Source: Clostridiales bacterium
Lineage (GTDB): Bacteria; Bacillota; Clostridia; Lachnospirales; Cellulosilyticaceae
Assembly (NCBI GenBank): GCA_019418225.1
Contig: DYCF01000001.1
Coordinates: 43,702 to 107,701, forward strand
DNA length: 64,000 bases
Reading direction: 5' to 3'
Positions 26,877-35,131 of this stretch are shown piece after piece (position 1 is the stretch's first letter; the number at the start of each line of letters is the position of its first letter). The translations under genes were made by a program, and so were the position numbers. The notes below the pieces were generated by a model that saw only the letters and a list, made by a program, of their open reading frames with translations, made no database searches and was not told the origin of the DNA.

Positions 26877-28223
26877 ATGAAGGAAATGAAGAAAGAAAGG
26901 ATAATGAGATGGGGAATATTAGGAATGGCAGTAATAATCTATTTAATGTGGACTAATGTCATTCCTTTTAATCGTGCACCGGATGAATATGGGCGATATT
27001 TAGTACCACAGTTTATTTTTGAAAATGGATGTTTACCTCAAGGAGGAGAGGAAAGTGTTAGGATACCTGGCTGGGGATTTTCATATGCACTTACCCCCAT
27101 TCTAGGAGGGATAATAAGCAGTATATTTATGAAGGCTTATAGTATAATTGGTGGAAATACAGAGCAATTATATTTAGCGGCTCGTCTAGCAAGTGTTTGT
27201 TGTGGTGTAGGAACAGTTTACTTTATGTTTAAAATAGGAAAGGAAACGGTAGGAGAAAGATATAAGTATATATGTGCCAGTTTAATAGCATTTTGGCCAC
27301 AGTTTACATTCATTTCTGCTTATGTAAATAATGATATAGTAGCAGTGTTTTCAATTAGCATTATAGTCTACTATTGGATACAAGGGATAAAAAGTAAGTG
27401 GTCTTTTAGAGCATGTATAGGATTGGGGATAGGTATTAGCATTTGTGCACTATCATACTATAATGCTTATGGATTTATACTTTGTAGTATGATTTTATTT
27501 ATTAAATCTAATTTATTGATGCAACAGCGATGGAAAGAAATTTTTAAGCGAGGAGGTATTATAGCAGTTATTGTGATTATTTTAAGCGGTTGGTGGTTTA
27601 TGCGAAATGGGATAATACATAATGGTGATATATTAGGCTTAAAATCTGTAACAGAATATAGTAATTTATATGGTCTACCAGAATTACAGCCGGCAAATCG
27701 AGATACACCTCATAATTTAAATGAAAGTTTATTATATATGTTAAAAGATAGAAAATGGATTGACCAAACTTATAAGAGTTTCATTGGAGTATTTGATTAT
27801 ATGAATATATATGTATATAACTGGATATATAAACTCTATGGTATTCTAATGTTAATAGGTGGAATTAAGATAGTTACTATAGCTACAAGATACAAGAAAT
27901 CAAGGGGGGGACAATTAGATGACCCTAAACAGAACCTCTTATTTGAAATAATGCTTATTTTAGCAGGTGTTATTTCTATTACTTTAAGCTTAATTTATTC
28001 ATATTACACAGACTTTCAACCTCAAGGTAGATATATTATGGGATGTATCATTCCTCTCATTTATTTTATAACTTTGGCATTAAAGAGTATTGATGAATGG
28101 CTTATGAGACATAAAATTAATTTAGGATTACCTTATATTATAGTTAGTATAATGACAATAGTTAATATAATTTGCTTAACAAAGATTTTATTTCCAAGTT
28201 ATTTTGTAATATCTAAGATTTAG
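26877..28223 (+). CDS. Polytopic membrane protein, GT-C glycosyltransferase-like
   Basis: This 448-residue protein has about 10-12 hydrophobic segments. A first extracytoplasmic loop carries an acidic motif (RAPDEYGRYLVPQF), a pattern seen in GT-C enzymes of the DUF2142/PMT kind that use polyprenyl-phosphate sugars. A large soluble loop (about residues 245-295) includes LPELQPANRDTPH. It lies between gtrB and gtrA, so it probably transfers the flipped sugar to the glycan outside the cell. The family call is moderate and substrate assignment is not possible. GAGGAG lies upstream of the start. Confidence 0.68.
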   Translation: MKEMKKERIMRWGILGMAVIIYLMWTNVIPFNRAPDEYGRYLVPQFIFENGCLPQGGEESVRIPGWGFSYALTPILGGIISSIFMKAYSIIGGNTEQLYLAARLASVCCGVGTVYFMFKIGKETVGERYKYICASLIAFWPQFTFISAYVNNDIVAVFSISIIVYYWIQGIKSKWSFRACIGLGIGISICALSYYNAYGFILCSMILFIKSNLLMQQRWKEIFKRGGIIAVIVIILSGWWFMRNGIIHNGDILGLKSVTEYSNLYGLPELQPANRDTPHNLNESLLYMLKDRKWIDQTYKSFIGVFDYMNIYVYNWIYKLYGILMLIGGIKIVTIATRYKKSRGGQLDDPKQNLLFEIMLILAGVISITLSLIYSYYTDFQPQGRYIMGCIIPLIYFITLALKSIDEWLMRHKINLGLPYIIVSIMTIVNIICLTKILFPSYFVISKI

Positions 28224-28296
28224 GTGAGATTAATTAAAGTTAGAAGCAGTTATTACATAAGGACATTTATATAAAAATTGAGGAAGAGGATAAAGA

Positions 28297-29532
28297 ATGG
28301 ATGGTTTAATAAACAAGAGATTCATAGAGTGGATAGAAAAAAATATGTTAGTCATAGCAACTATTTTGATAACTATTTTAGCGATAATAGTTAGATATAT
28401 AGGCAGAGATAGTATGCTAGGGGATTACATTGGTTTTCTACAACCTTGGTATAATACTTTAAAAGAAAGTGGTGGTATTAGAGGCTTGCGTAGTACCATA
28501 GGGGATTATATGGATGGGTATATGTTATTTATGGCGATATTGACATATATCCCCATAAATCCTTTATATGGAATAAAAATTTTTTCTATTATATTTGATT
28601 TTATAATAGCAATTATGTCAGCAGTAATAACCTTAAATATATTAAAAGAGGATAAAAGTAAAAAATTATATGCAACCATAGTATATAGCATACAATTATT
28701 TTTGCCTACAGTCATTCTAAATGGTTCTTATTGGGGGCAATGTGATGCAGTTTATACAGGGATTATTTTGATAGTATTATTTATGCTTATAAAGAAAAAA
28801 TATCGTGTTGCACTTTTTTTGTTTGGAATTGGTATGAGCTTTAAATTACATACAATATTATTTTTGCCGTTACTAGTAGTCGTTTATATACGAACGAAAG
28901 AGTTTAATATACTAGAATTTTTAAATATACTATTAGGATATTTCATAATGAGTATACCAGCATTGTTAGTAGGAAAACCAATAAAGGACGTACTAAAATT
29001 ATTAGTCTCCTATGGGACAGGAGCAACATCAGTACTTACAGCTAACTTCAATAATTTTTACAGTCTAATTTGGATAGATAATGAGTATATAGCTACATAT
29101 ATGCGAAGGTTGGGGATATTAACAACTATAGCATTAATAGGAATATGTATGCTTATATTTATATATAAGAGGATTGAAATAAATGGTGAAAATCTAGTTG
29201 GTTTAGCGTTATTTTTTATTCTTCTAATTACATACTTTCTACCAGGAATGCATGAAAGATATTTATTCCCAGGAGATGTATTAAGTATATTGTATTTTAT
29301 AATAAAAAAAGATAGGACAAAGTGGTATATACCACTAGGTGTTAATGTAGCTTCGGCTATATCTTATTTAAGATATGTTACTGGAATAGAGGAACCAAGA
29401 CAAGGGTTCTTGTGGTTTAATGGAAGTATATCAATAATATATTTATTTATGCTAGTTTATATATTAATGGATATTTATAAAGAACTAGTAAGAAGTAAAA
29501 TTATTATCCAAACAGAATCTACCGAGTATTAA
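28297..29532 (+). CDS. Polytopic membrane protein, Gpi18/PMT-like mannosyltransferase family
   Basis: This 411-residue protein has around ten hydrophobic segments. Motifs fit the Gpi18-like GT-C group: an acidic first loop (RDSMLGDYIGFLQPWYNTL), NGSYWGQCDAVYTG, FKLHTILFLPL and PGMHERYLFPGDV. Such enzymes use polyprenyl-phosphate-linked sugars on the extracytoplasmic face. It is the second GT-C-type protein between gtrB and gtrA, so the polymer may receive two different side-chain linkages. RBS AGGAAGAGG lies upstream. Confidence 0.72.
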   Translation: MDGLINKRFIEWIEKNMLVIATILITILAIIVRYIGRDSMLGDYIGFLQPWYNTLKESGGIRGLRSTIGDYMDGYMLFMAILTYIPINPLYGIKIFSIIFDFIIAIMSAVITLNILKEDKSKKLYATIVYSIQLFLPTVILNGSYWGQCDAVYTGIILIVLFMLIKKKYRVALFLFGIGMSFKLHTILFLPLLVVVYIRTKEFNILEFLNILLGYFIMSIPALLVGKPIKDVLKLLVSYGTGATSVLTANFNNFYSLIWIDNEYIATYMRRLGILTTIALIGICMLIFIYKRIEINGENLVGLALFFILLITYFLPGMHERYLFPGDVLSILYFIIKKDRTKWYIPLGVNVASAISYLRYVTGIEEPRQGFLWFNGSISIIYLFMLVYILMDIYKELVRSKIIIQTESTEY

Positions 29533-29594
29533 ATTTAAACTAGATATAGGATAATTAAAAGGTGTGTAGAAAAACATAAAAAGGATGAAAATAG

Positions 29595-29996
29595 ATGGAG
29601 CAGTTTATTTTAAAGGTAAAGTCGACTTTTATGAATAAAGATTTTATTAAGTTTTTAATTATAGGAGTGATTAATACATTCAATAGTACATTATTTTCTA
29701 TGATATATGGATTGGTGGTATCTGCTAATTTAGCTTTTATAGGTGGCTATGTAACAAATCTATGTATTGGATATGGTCTAAATAGTAGATTTATATTTTA
29801 TAGTAAGTTTACTTTTATAGGACTTATTAAATTTATGATTTCTTATATACCTAATTTTATTATTCAAAATATTATTGTATTTTTGACGTATAATATATTG
29901 GGATTACCCAATATTGCAGCATATCTTATAGCTGCATGTATTGGTGTACCGGTTACATTTATTTTTGTGAAATTTTTTGCCTTTGAGAAGAAATAA
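29595..29996 (+). CDS. gtrA: GtrA-like flippase
   Basis: This 133-residue protein has four hydrophobic segments and the GtrA start FIKFLIIGVINTFNS, plus a conserved NSRFIF stretch. GtrA-like proteins are thought to move undecaprenyl-phosphate-sugar made by GtrB to the outer leaflet. Its size and position at the end of the gtrB-GTC-GTC-gtrA block support the call. The ribosome binding site (AAAGGATG) is modest. Confidence 0.87.
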   Translation: MEQFILKVKSTFMNKDFIKFLIIGVINTFNSTLFSMIYGLVVSANLAFIGGYVTNLCIGYGLNSRFIFYSKFTFIGLIKFMISYIPNFIIQNIIVFLTYNILGLPNIAAYLIAACIGVPVTFIFVKFFAFEKK

Positions 29997-30092
29997 AAAA
30001 ATGGATAATGATTGTGGCTATAAGTTTATTGATGATATATTAGGTATAAGAAGAGAGTAAATTGTTTTGAGATTAAAATAGGAGAAAAGAAG

Positions 30093-30929
30093 ATGAAAAT
30101 ACTTATAACAGGAGCAAACGGTCAACTAGGCCTTGAAATCCAAGCACAATTAGGACAAGCTCCTAATCAATACAAAGTAATCCCAACAGATTACACAACT
30201 TTAGATATCACAAATCTTAATCAAGTTAAAGCAGAACTTTTACTTGAAAAACCAGATGTAGTGATTAACTGTGCAGCACATACAGCAGTTGATAAGTGTG
30301 AAGAAGATATTGAAAATGCTTATAAAATAAATGCTATTGGACCTAAAAATCTTGCGATAGCATGTGATGAAATTGGTGCTAAACTTGTACAAGTTTCTAC
30401 AGACTATGTATTTAGCGGTGATGATTCAGGGGCTAGACGTGAGGATGATGTAACTGGGCCACAAAGTATTTATGGAACAAGTAAGCTACTTGGCGAAGAG
30501 TATGTAAAGACATTCTGTAAGAAGCATTTCATTATTCGTACAGCTTGGCTTTATGGTGAAGGTAATAACTTCGTACGTACAATGCTTAAACTAGCTGAGA
30601 CAAATAAGGAGCTCAATGTAGTAGGTGATCAATTTGGTTCACCAACTTCAACAGTAGATTTAGCTAAAGCAATTATTCAACTTATAGAGACTGAGTATTA
30701 TGGTACTTTTCATGGTACATGTGAAGGGGAATGTTCTTGGTATGACTTTGCTTGTAAAATCTTTGAGCTTAAAGGAATTGATGTTAAAGTAAATAAAGTA
30801 ACAAGTGAAGAATTTGTTAGACCAGCTAAACGCCCTAAGTTTAGTGTACTCGATAACTTTATGTTGAAGCTATATGGTTTAAATAGTTTTAGAAATTGGG
30901 AAGAAGCATTAGAAGAATATTTAAGATAA
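30093..30929 (+). CDS. rmlD: dTDP-4-dehydrorhamnose reductase
   Basis: This 278-residue SDR has TGANGQLG for NADPH binding, CAAHTAVDKCE, STDYVFSG and YGTSK (catalytic Tyr/Lys). It catalyses the last step of dTDP-L-rhamnose synthesis. It lies at the end of cassette 2 and is directly followed by a perfect hairpin terminator. Only one copy exists in the window, so both rmlAB pairs must share it. RBS TAGGAGAAAAG precedes the ATG. Confidence 0.95.
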   Translation: MKILITGANGQLGLEIQAQLGQAPNQYKVIPTDYTTLDITNLNQVKAELLLEKPDVVINCAAHTAVDKCEEDIENAYKINAIGPKNLAIACDEIGAKLVQVSTDYVFSGDDSGARREDDVTGPQSIYGTSKLLGEEYVKTFCKKHFIIRTAWLYGEGNNFVRTMLKLAETNKELNVVGDQFGSPTSTVDLAKAIIQLIETEYYGTFHGTCEGECSWYDFACKIFELKGIDVKVNKVTSEEFVRPAKRPKFSVLDNFMLKLYGLNSFRNWEEALEEYLR

Positions 30930-30936
30930 TTAAAAG

Positions 30937-30985
30937 GTGCCATTGCGAAATTATGCAGGATTTCGCAATGGCACCTTTCGTTATT
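30937..30985. terminator. Intrinsic terminator between convergent rmlD and lectin gene
   Basis: A 15-bp perfect stem, GGTGCCATTGCGAAA (30937-30951) with 30961-30975, has a 9-nt loop. TTTCGTTATT follows on the plus strand, and an AAAA before it gives a T-run on the minus strand. It serves both convergent genes. Confidence 0.88.
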
Positions 30986-31009
30986 GGTATAGGATATTCC
31001 TAGGAGAAA

Positions 31010-31360
31010 TTAAAACTTGAATTTACATTCGCAAACGCTCATTTTTCCCCATGTTTCTTGAGGAGTATGCCATGCACCAGTCCATTCGCCGCCATATGAT
31101 GCACAAACAATAGGGCATTTTTCCTTAGCATCTTCGTTGTTCCAGATAGGGCCGGCAATGACATTGAGTTTTAATTCATTTGAGCCTTGAACGTCTGTAT
31201 CAAATTCACATTCACAAACACTCATTTCACCAGGTACAACAGTAACCCATTGACCTGTCCATTTTCCAAGATGTGCAGCGCATACGATAGGGCATTTTTT
31301 CTTAGCATCTTCATTATTCCAAATAGGACCAGCAGGGATATTAACAGTATATTTAGCCAT
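31010..31360 (-). CDS. MVL-type mannan-binding lectin, two tandem repeats, Cys-enriched
   Basis: This 116-residue protein is made of two ~56-residue repeats, each with AGPIWNNEDAK.KCPIVCA and a WTG-W...MSVCEC block. This matches the pattern of MVL, the oligomannose-binding lectin of the cyanobacterium Microcystis viridis (AGPLWSN-like and FTGQW-like motifs, recalled from memory), which has the same two-repeat layout and length. Unlike the MVL sequence as I remember it, each repeat here carries four cysteines (KCPIVC and SVCEC), eight in all. They may form disulfides or bind metal. There is no signal peptide. AGGAGG 9 nt upstream gives strong translation. Its place inside a glycan locus suggests binding to a self or foreign glycan. 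Confidence 0.85.
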   Translation of the reverse strand: MAKYTVNIPAGPIWNNEDAKKKCPIVCAAHLGKWTGQWVTVVPGEMSVCECEFDTDVQGSNELKLNVIAGPIWNNEDAKEKCPIVCASYGGEWTGAWHTPQETWGKMSVCECKFKF

Positions 31361-31684
31361 GATAAAGGCCTCCTTTAAATATGTAATGGTTTTGAAGTTT
31401 ACTTTTCCGGAGAAGTAATTCTTGAGTAAATAATAGCATGAAATAAATATGATTAGGCTGTTTATAGCTAAGAGGAGAAAATTAAGGTTGAACAGTTGAA
31501 AAATTGGGTGAAGAGGAAAATAATATTGTGCACAATATTATGGTGATGAGCTAAGAGGAGAATAAAAGTAGAGTAAGTAAAATATAAATTAGAAGTACTA
31601 AATGTCCTATGATGAAAATACAATAAATAGAAGGAAAGGACAATGTATTGGCATAGTGAGATTTTGAGGAAAGGAGATTGTGAG
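31361..31684. other. Divergent intergenic region without a gene
   Basis: These 324 nt separate the lectin from the DUF5057-like gene. They hold a quasi-palindrome (ACTTTTCCGGAGAAGT, 31401-31416) about 40 nt upstream of the lectin start and a perfect 20-bp palindrome at 31521-31540. Short open frames here have no convincing coding character. No clear -35/-10 pair was seen on either strand. Confidence 0.6.
31521..31540. promoter_or_regulatory. Perfect 20-bp palindrome, candidate operator
   Basis: TAATATTGTGCACAATATTA reads the same on both strands. It lies between two divergent genes, 161 nt from the lectin start and 145 nt from the DUF5057-like start. No T-run follows, so it is unlikely to be a terminator. 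A dimeric repressor or activator site is the likely use. Confidence 0.5.
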
Positions 31685-33301
31685 ATGTTAAAGAAAACAA
31701 TTAACAAGTTTGAGCTTACAATAACGCCTTTAGGAGATAGGAAAGCTATCAGGTTAAGCTGGCATAAACCCGATGAAGAAAATAATTATATATATAAAAT
31801 TTATGGTAGGCATACAGGAGAAAAAGATGAATTTAGTGAGTTAAGACAATATAAGATTCGTGTATTAGAAGTGCATCCAGGAGAAGTGCATCTTAGAAAT
31901 TGGGTATCAGAGTATGGACTAGGTCAGATTGAATGCAATACTATGTATATAGATGAATTTAATAAAAGGCCTGAAGAAATGTGGAATTATGATGTGATTG
32001 CATTTGGCTTTGCAGATGTCAATGGTAATAAAGATTTAAATATGAAGAGTGCCATTATGTTAAAGGAATACATTAGGGCAGGCGGAGGCGTACTATTTGG
32101 GCATGATACAGTAATGATACATAAAAAGCACTTTCAAGCTTTTGCACCAGACCTTAATTTAATGCTTGAAGAGAGTGACGATAGGCAAATTAGTTGGTGT
32201 AGTACCATTTGTGTAGCTCAAAAGGGCCTGATTACTACAGTACCTTATGAGATGGGTCAGGTAAATACTAAATATAGAATTCCCACTTCTCATAGTTATT
32301 TTCAATATCCATATGGCGATGTATGGGTGAAGTTTGAGTCAGACCAAAGTCCTTATTTAACAACTTGGAAAAACTGTGCACTTATTCAAACGGGACATGC
32401 AAATGGAGAAGCAACGGATGAGGAACAAAAGTTAGTAATCAATACTATTTTTTACTTGGCACGCAATTTAAAGGCGGAGACGTACCTAAATGAAAATACG
32501 GAAGTAAGAAGGATACCTACCATGCCACAAGTTGAAGTGCTAAAGGTAGAAGGAGAGAAGATTAGCTTTAATATTAAGGAAGCAGAAAGTGGTATAAGGT
32601 ATGAGTATTATGTAGAAGCCACACGTATTGATACAGGTTATAAGATGAAATCGACAATAGAAAGTATTCATATAGGACCAAGTATCATAGGCTATGCTAT
32701 TGTGATGGATACCAATCCAGATACAATACCTAATGATATAGTTACTGTAGAAGGAAATAGTTATGAGGGAACTTTAACGAGTTTAGGCGGTGTATATATC
32801 CATATTAAAGCAATAGATGAATTAGGTAAGAGTTCAGAAACCTTACATTACTTCGTAAAATCTAAGTTGATGAAAGCTGGAAAAGTTTATAAAGAAACAG
32901 AAATCGGTTGGCAAAGATTTGATGATAGAGACCCACATATTTTAAAGATTGGAGAAAATTGGACTTACGAGACAGAGAGTAGTATGGGAACGTATAAGAA
33001 TACGCAAACAATGATTAGTGGCAGCAATAGTAGGCAGCATTGTCTGATGTTTAATTTTGTGGGAACCAGGTTAAGGGTGATTCAAAGTTTAGGAAGTAAT
33101 TATTCAACACAAGTTGTGTGTGAAATAGATGGCATCCCACATATGTATTCTGTACGTAAAAATGTAAGGCTTTACCAAGTACTTACTTTTGAAAAGATAG
33201 GGTTACCATATGGTGAACATCAAGTAAAAATTTATGCTAAAGATGGCGCAAAATTTGATTTAGATGCTATTGAGATTGATGTAGAAGGAAAAATAATGTA
33301 A
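31685..33301 (+). CDS. DUF5057-like protein with glutamine-amidotransferase-like fold and C-terminal beta domain
   Basis: This 538-residue protein has no signal peptide. The N-terminal ~40 residues resemble a fibronectin-like strand pattern (ITPLGDRKAIRLSWHKP). Residues ~55-260 look like the DUF5057 family: KIRVLEVHPGE, YDVIAFGFADVNG, IRAGGGVLFGHDTVM and LIQTGHANGEATDEE, a class I amidotransferase-like fold. A ~130-residue beta-sandwich ends the protein (FNFVGTRLRVIQSLG, YGEHQVKIYAKDGAKFDLDAIEI). The function is unknown. ATG 31685 was chosen because AAGGAG lies 8 nt upstream. An earlier ATG at 31643 has poor spacing. It is followed by its own terminator. Confidence 0.68.
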   Translation: MLKKTINKFELTITPLGDRKAIRLSWHKPDEENNYIYKIYGRHTGEKDEFSELRQYKIRVLEVHPGEVHLRNWVSEYGLGQIECNTMYIDEFNKRPEEMWNYDVIAFGFADVNGNKDLNMKSAIMLKEYIRAGGGVLFGHDTVMIHKKHFQAFAPDLNLMLEESDDRQISWCSTICVAQKGLITTVPYEMGQVNTKYRIPTSHSYFQYPYGDVWVKFESDQSPYLTTWKNCALIQTGHANGEATDEEQKLVINTIFYLARNLKAETYLNENTEVRRIPTMPQVEVLKVEGEKISFNIKEAESGIRYEYYVEATRIDTGYKMKSTIESIHIGPSIIGYAIVMDTNPDTIPNDIVTVEGNSYEGTLTSLGGVYIHIKAIDELGKSSETLHYFVKSKLMKAGKVYKETEIGWQRFDDRDPHILKIGENWTYETESSMGTYKNTQTMISGSNSRQHCLMFNFVGTRLRVIQSLGSNYSTQVVCEIDGIPHMYSVRKNVRLYQVLTFEKIGLPYGEHQVKIYAKDGAKFDLDAIEIDVEGKIM

Positions 33302-33308
33302 ACTTGGG

Positions 33309-33347
33309 AAAGGTTCTCTGAAAATTTTAAATTTTAGAGGACCTTTT
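33309..33347 (+). terminator. Intrinsic terminator after the DUF5057-like gene
   Basis: An imperfect ~18-bp stem (AAAGGTTCTCTGAAAATTT with AAATTTTAGAGGACCTTTT) is followed by Ts, starting 7 nt after the stop codon. Confidence 0.8.
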
Positions 33348-33394
33348 TATATGTTATAGGCCTCAGATAGTATATAATAATACTTGGTGATGAT

Positions 33395-34435
33395 ATGGGA
33401 AAAATAGATATAACCATTGTGATTCCTAATTACAACGGAGAAAAGTACTTAAGAACATGTCTTGAGAGTATTTACAATCAAGGATATAGTAATTATGAGA
33501 TTATTATCATTGATAACAATTCAACTGATAGTGATTATAAGTGGCTTAAGGACTACGGAGAGATTAGATTTAAACGCTTAGATAAGAATTATGGTTTTAG
33601 TAGAGCCGTTAATGAGGGTATTAAAGCGGCTCAAGGAAAATATGTATTACTACTTAATAATGATACACAGTTATGTCCTGAATTCTTAAGCACCATGTAC
33701 ATTGCTATGGAAAAAGATGATAAGATCTTTAGTGTCAGCAGTAAAATGATACAATATCACAACAAAGAACTTATTGATGATGCCGGTGATGGATACACGT
33801 TATTGGGGTGGGCATATAAGCGAGGTGATGGAAAGTCAATTAATCAGTATGAGAGGCAAGAACGTATATTTAGTACCTGCGCAGGTGCAGCGCTATATCG
33901 GAGAGACGCTTTTGAAGAAATAGGTTATTTTGATGAAAGCTTCTTTGCATATATGGAGGATGTGGATATAAGTTATCGGGCGAATATATATGGTTATAAA
34001 AATATTTACTTACCAGCAGCAAAGGTATACCATATAGGGAGTGCAACAAGTGGTAGTAAGTATAACGATTTTAAAGTTAAATTGGCTGCGAGGAATAATT
34101 TATATGTGCCTTATAAAAATATGCCAATGATTCAATTACTTATTAATCTACCGTTTTTATTAATCGGTATGCTCATAAAGGCAATATGGTTTAGTAAAAA
34201 AGGATTTGGAAGGACATATGTTCTTGGTATAAGGGAAGGCTTAAAGGGGCTAAAGTTAATAAAGCGTATACCATTTAAAGTGAGTCATTTAAAATATTAT
34301 ATTTATATAGAATGGTTGCTTATTAAGAATACGTTCATATATGTTATGGATAAAATGATGCCAAAACATAATGTAATAAAAAAGTATGAAGAGATACATA
34401 AGTATGAAGAGATACATAAGGAAGAAAGGATATAA
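33395..34435 (+). CDS. GT2 glycosyltransferase, paralog of the cassette 1 rhamnosyltransferase-like gene
   Basis: This 346-residue GT-A enzyme has VIPNYNGEKYL, IIDNNSTDSDYKW, LLLNNDTQL, CAGAALYRRDAFEEIGYFDE and FFAYMEDVDISYRA. It is colinear with the 15998-16957 product along nearly its full length and then adds a tail with an 8-residue repeat (KYEEIH twice, from an 18-nt duplicated DNA segment). It probably transfers rhamnose or a related sugar. It lies 5 nt upstream of rmlC. The ribosome binding site is weak (TGGTGAT). Confidence 0.84.
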   Translation: MGKIDITIVIPNYNGEKYLRTCLESIYNQGYSNYEIIIIDNNSTDSDYKWLKDYGEIRFKRLDKNYGFSRAVNEGIKAAQGKYVLLLNNDTQLCPEFLSTMYIAMEKDDKIFSVSSKMIQYHNKELIDDAGDGYTLLGWAYKRGDGKSINQYERQERIFSTCAGAALYRRDAFEEIGYFDESFFAYMEDVDISYRANIYGYKNIYLPAAKVYHIGSATSGSKYNDFKVKLAARNNLYVPYKNMPMIQLLINLPFLLIGMLIKAIWFSKKGFGRTYVLGIREGLKGLKLIKRIPFKVSHLKYYIYIEWLLIKNTFIYVMDKMMPKHNVIKKYEEIHKYEEIHKEERI

Positions 34436-34440
34436 TAAAA

Positions 34441-35016
34441 ATGGGTAAATTTAATTTTATAGAAACATCAATCAAAGATTTATACATCATTGAACCAACA
34501 GTATTTGGGGATAATAGAGGCTACTTTATGGAAAGCTATTCAAAACGTGACTTTGAAGAAGCAGGACTTACAATGAACTTCGTTCAAGATAATGAAAGTA
34601 AATCCAAAAAAGGTGTACTTAGAGGGCTTCACTTCCAAACAAAACATACACAAGGGAAACTTGTACGTGTCGTTGAAGGAGAAGTTTATGATGTGGCTGT
34701 TGATTTGAGAGAAGGTTCACCTACTTTTGGTAAATGGGAAGGTGTACTTCTAACAGCAGAAAATAAGAGACAGTTTTATGTCCCAGAAGGCTTTGCACAT
34801 GGCTTCTTAGTATTGTCAGAAACAGCAACTTTCCAATATAAATGTACAGATTACTATGCCCCAGAATATGATGGTGGTGTATTATGGAATGATCCAGATA
34901 TCAATATTACTTGGCCACTTGACGATATAGAAGAAGTATTACTTTCAGATAAGGATAAAGTACAACCAACTTTAAAAATGTTTATGCGCAAAGAAAATCC
35001 TTTCAAATATAGATAG
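34441..35016 (+). CDS. rmlC: dTDP-4-dehydrorhamnose 3,5-epimerase
   Basis: This 191-residue cupin-fold epimerase has FGDNRGYFMESYS, FVQDNESKSKKGVLRGLHFQ (catalytic His), KLVRVVEGEVYDVAVDLR and YVPEGFAHGFLVLS. It carries out the third step of dTDP-L-rhamnose synthesis. It is the only rmlC in the window and serves both rmlAB pairs. It sits between a GT2 and galU, away from the other rml genes. Confidence 0.95.
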   Translation: MGKFNFIETSIKDLYIIEPTVFGDNRGYFMESYSKRDFEEAGLTMNFVQDNESKSKKGVLRGLHFQTKHTQGKLVRVVEGEVYDVAVDLREGSPTFGKWEGVLLTAENKRQFYVPEGFAHGFLVLSETATFQYKCTDYYAPEYDGGVLWNDPDINITWPLDDIEEVLLSDKDKVQPTLKMFMRKENPFKYR

Positions 35017-35131
35017 AAAATTTAGAAAAATTGTTGCGCAACTAGTGTAAGTTAATATAAACTATTTATTGTAAAAAATTGGTTTATGGGTTATAGAAGA
35101 AATATGAGAAGAAGAAAGTTGAGGGAAGAAT

